In this document: positions 5,445-5,548 of the stretch, piece by piece
Position numbering within the stretch: the stretch's first letter is position 1
How the letters are laid out: every line of letters begins with the position of its first letter
Source of the DNA: Nitrospirota bacterium
GTDB taxonomy: Bacteria; Nitrospirota; Thermodesulfovibrionia; UBA6902; BMS3Bbin08
Assembly (NCBI GenBank): GCA_016208845.1
Contig: JACQXH010000256.1
Coordinates: 1 to 5,548 of the forward strand
DNA length: 5,548 nt
Direction: 5' to 3'
The notes under the pieces: model-generated
What the model saw: only the letters and a program-made list of their open reading frames with translations
The model's database searches: none
What the model was told of the DNA's origin: nothing
Translations under genes and position numbers: made by a program

Positions 5445-5548
5445 ATGGCAACAAAAAAAGCCGTGGTGAAGAAGAAGAGGAAGCCGAATCCTGCATTCAT
5501 GAAGCCCATGAAGATCAGCGAGACTCTGGCCGAGGTAGTAGGCAGCAA
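5445..5548 (+). CDS. SWIB/MDM2 domain-containing protein, 3'-truncated by the window edge
   Basis: Thirty-four codons are visible before the window ends. The N-terminus is a short basic tail, MATKKAVVKKKRKPNP, followed by AFMKPMKISETLAEVVGS. The latter matches the opening of the SWIB domain as found in small bacterial proteins, where a KPNPAFMKPLxxSxxLAxVVG pattern precedes the rest of the fold. Such proteins are usually about 80-120 residues. The domain is shared with eukaryotic SWI/SNF complex subunits and with chlamydial topoisomerase I fusions. The role of stand-alone bacterial versions is not settled; a chromatin or DNA-associated function is inferred from the basic tail and domain. The gene lies 135 bp after polX on the same strand and has a strong ribosome site, suggesting good expression. 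Confidence 0.85.
   Translation, partial: MATKKAVVKKKRKPNPAFMKPMKISETLAEVVGS

Noticed and set aside
1..5548. A novel defence, mobile or biosynthetic system
   Set aside because: All six genes belong to recognised housekeeping or envelope families. There is no transposase, integrase, toxin-antitoxin pair or unexplained gene cluster.

Overview
The window looks like ordinary bacterial chromosome carrying housekeeping genes. It holds four complete genes and two genes cut by the window edges. The set is RNase Y, a YmdB-type phosphodiesterase, HU, a TPR lipoprotein, an X-family DNA polymerase with a PHP domain, and a SWIB-domain protein. The lipobox-bearing TPR protein resembles PilW/PilF and implies an outer membrane. 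Together with the bacterial SWIB protein and short-period intergenic repeats, this suggests a Gram-negative bacterium of the Nitrospirota or deltaproteobacterial type. That placement is inferred from gene content and is not proven.

Layout. Bases 1-1245 (+) are the C-terminal four fifths of RNase Y (rny). A spacer of about 108 bp made of heptamer repeats follows, then ymdB (1354-2136, +). A convergent spacer with an octamer-based inverted-repeat element (2150-2222) separates ymdB from the HU gene (2229-2501, -). Upstream of HU, also on the minus strand, is the TPR lipoprotein gene (2629-3411). A 131-bp divergent spacer leads to polX (3543-5309, +). A leader region with two small stem-loops (5310-5444) precedes the start of the SWIB gene (5445 to the window end, +). 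No gene-free stretch exceeds 300 bases.

How the genes relate. rny and ymdB form a known pair: membrane-anchored mRNA decay nuclease and a metallophosphodiesterase linked to it in Bacillus. HU and the SWIB protein are both small, basic and probably act on the nucleoid. PolX is a repair polymerase. The lipoprotein probably serves envelope or type IV pilus assembly, but no other pilus gene is visible. I found no new multi-gene system. The most interesting material is intergenic: two families of short-period repeats, a possible leaderless polX promoter, a palindrome inside the HU promoter, and tandem stem-loops in the SWIB leader.
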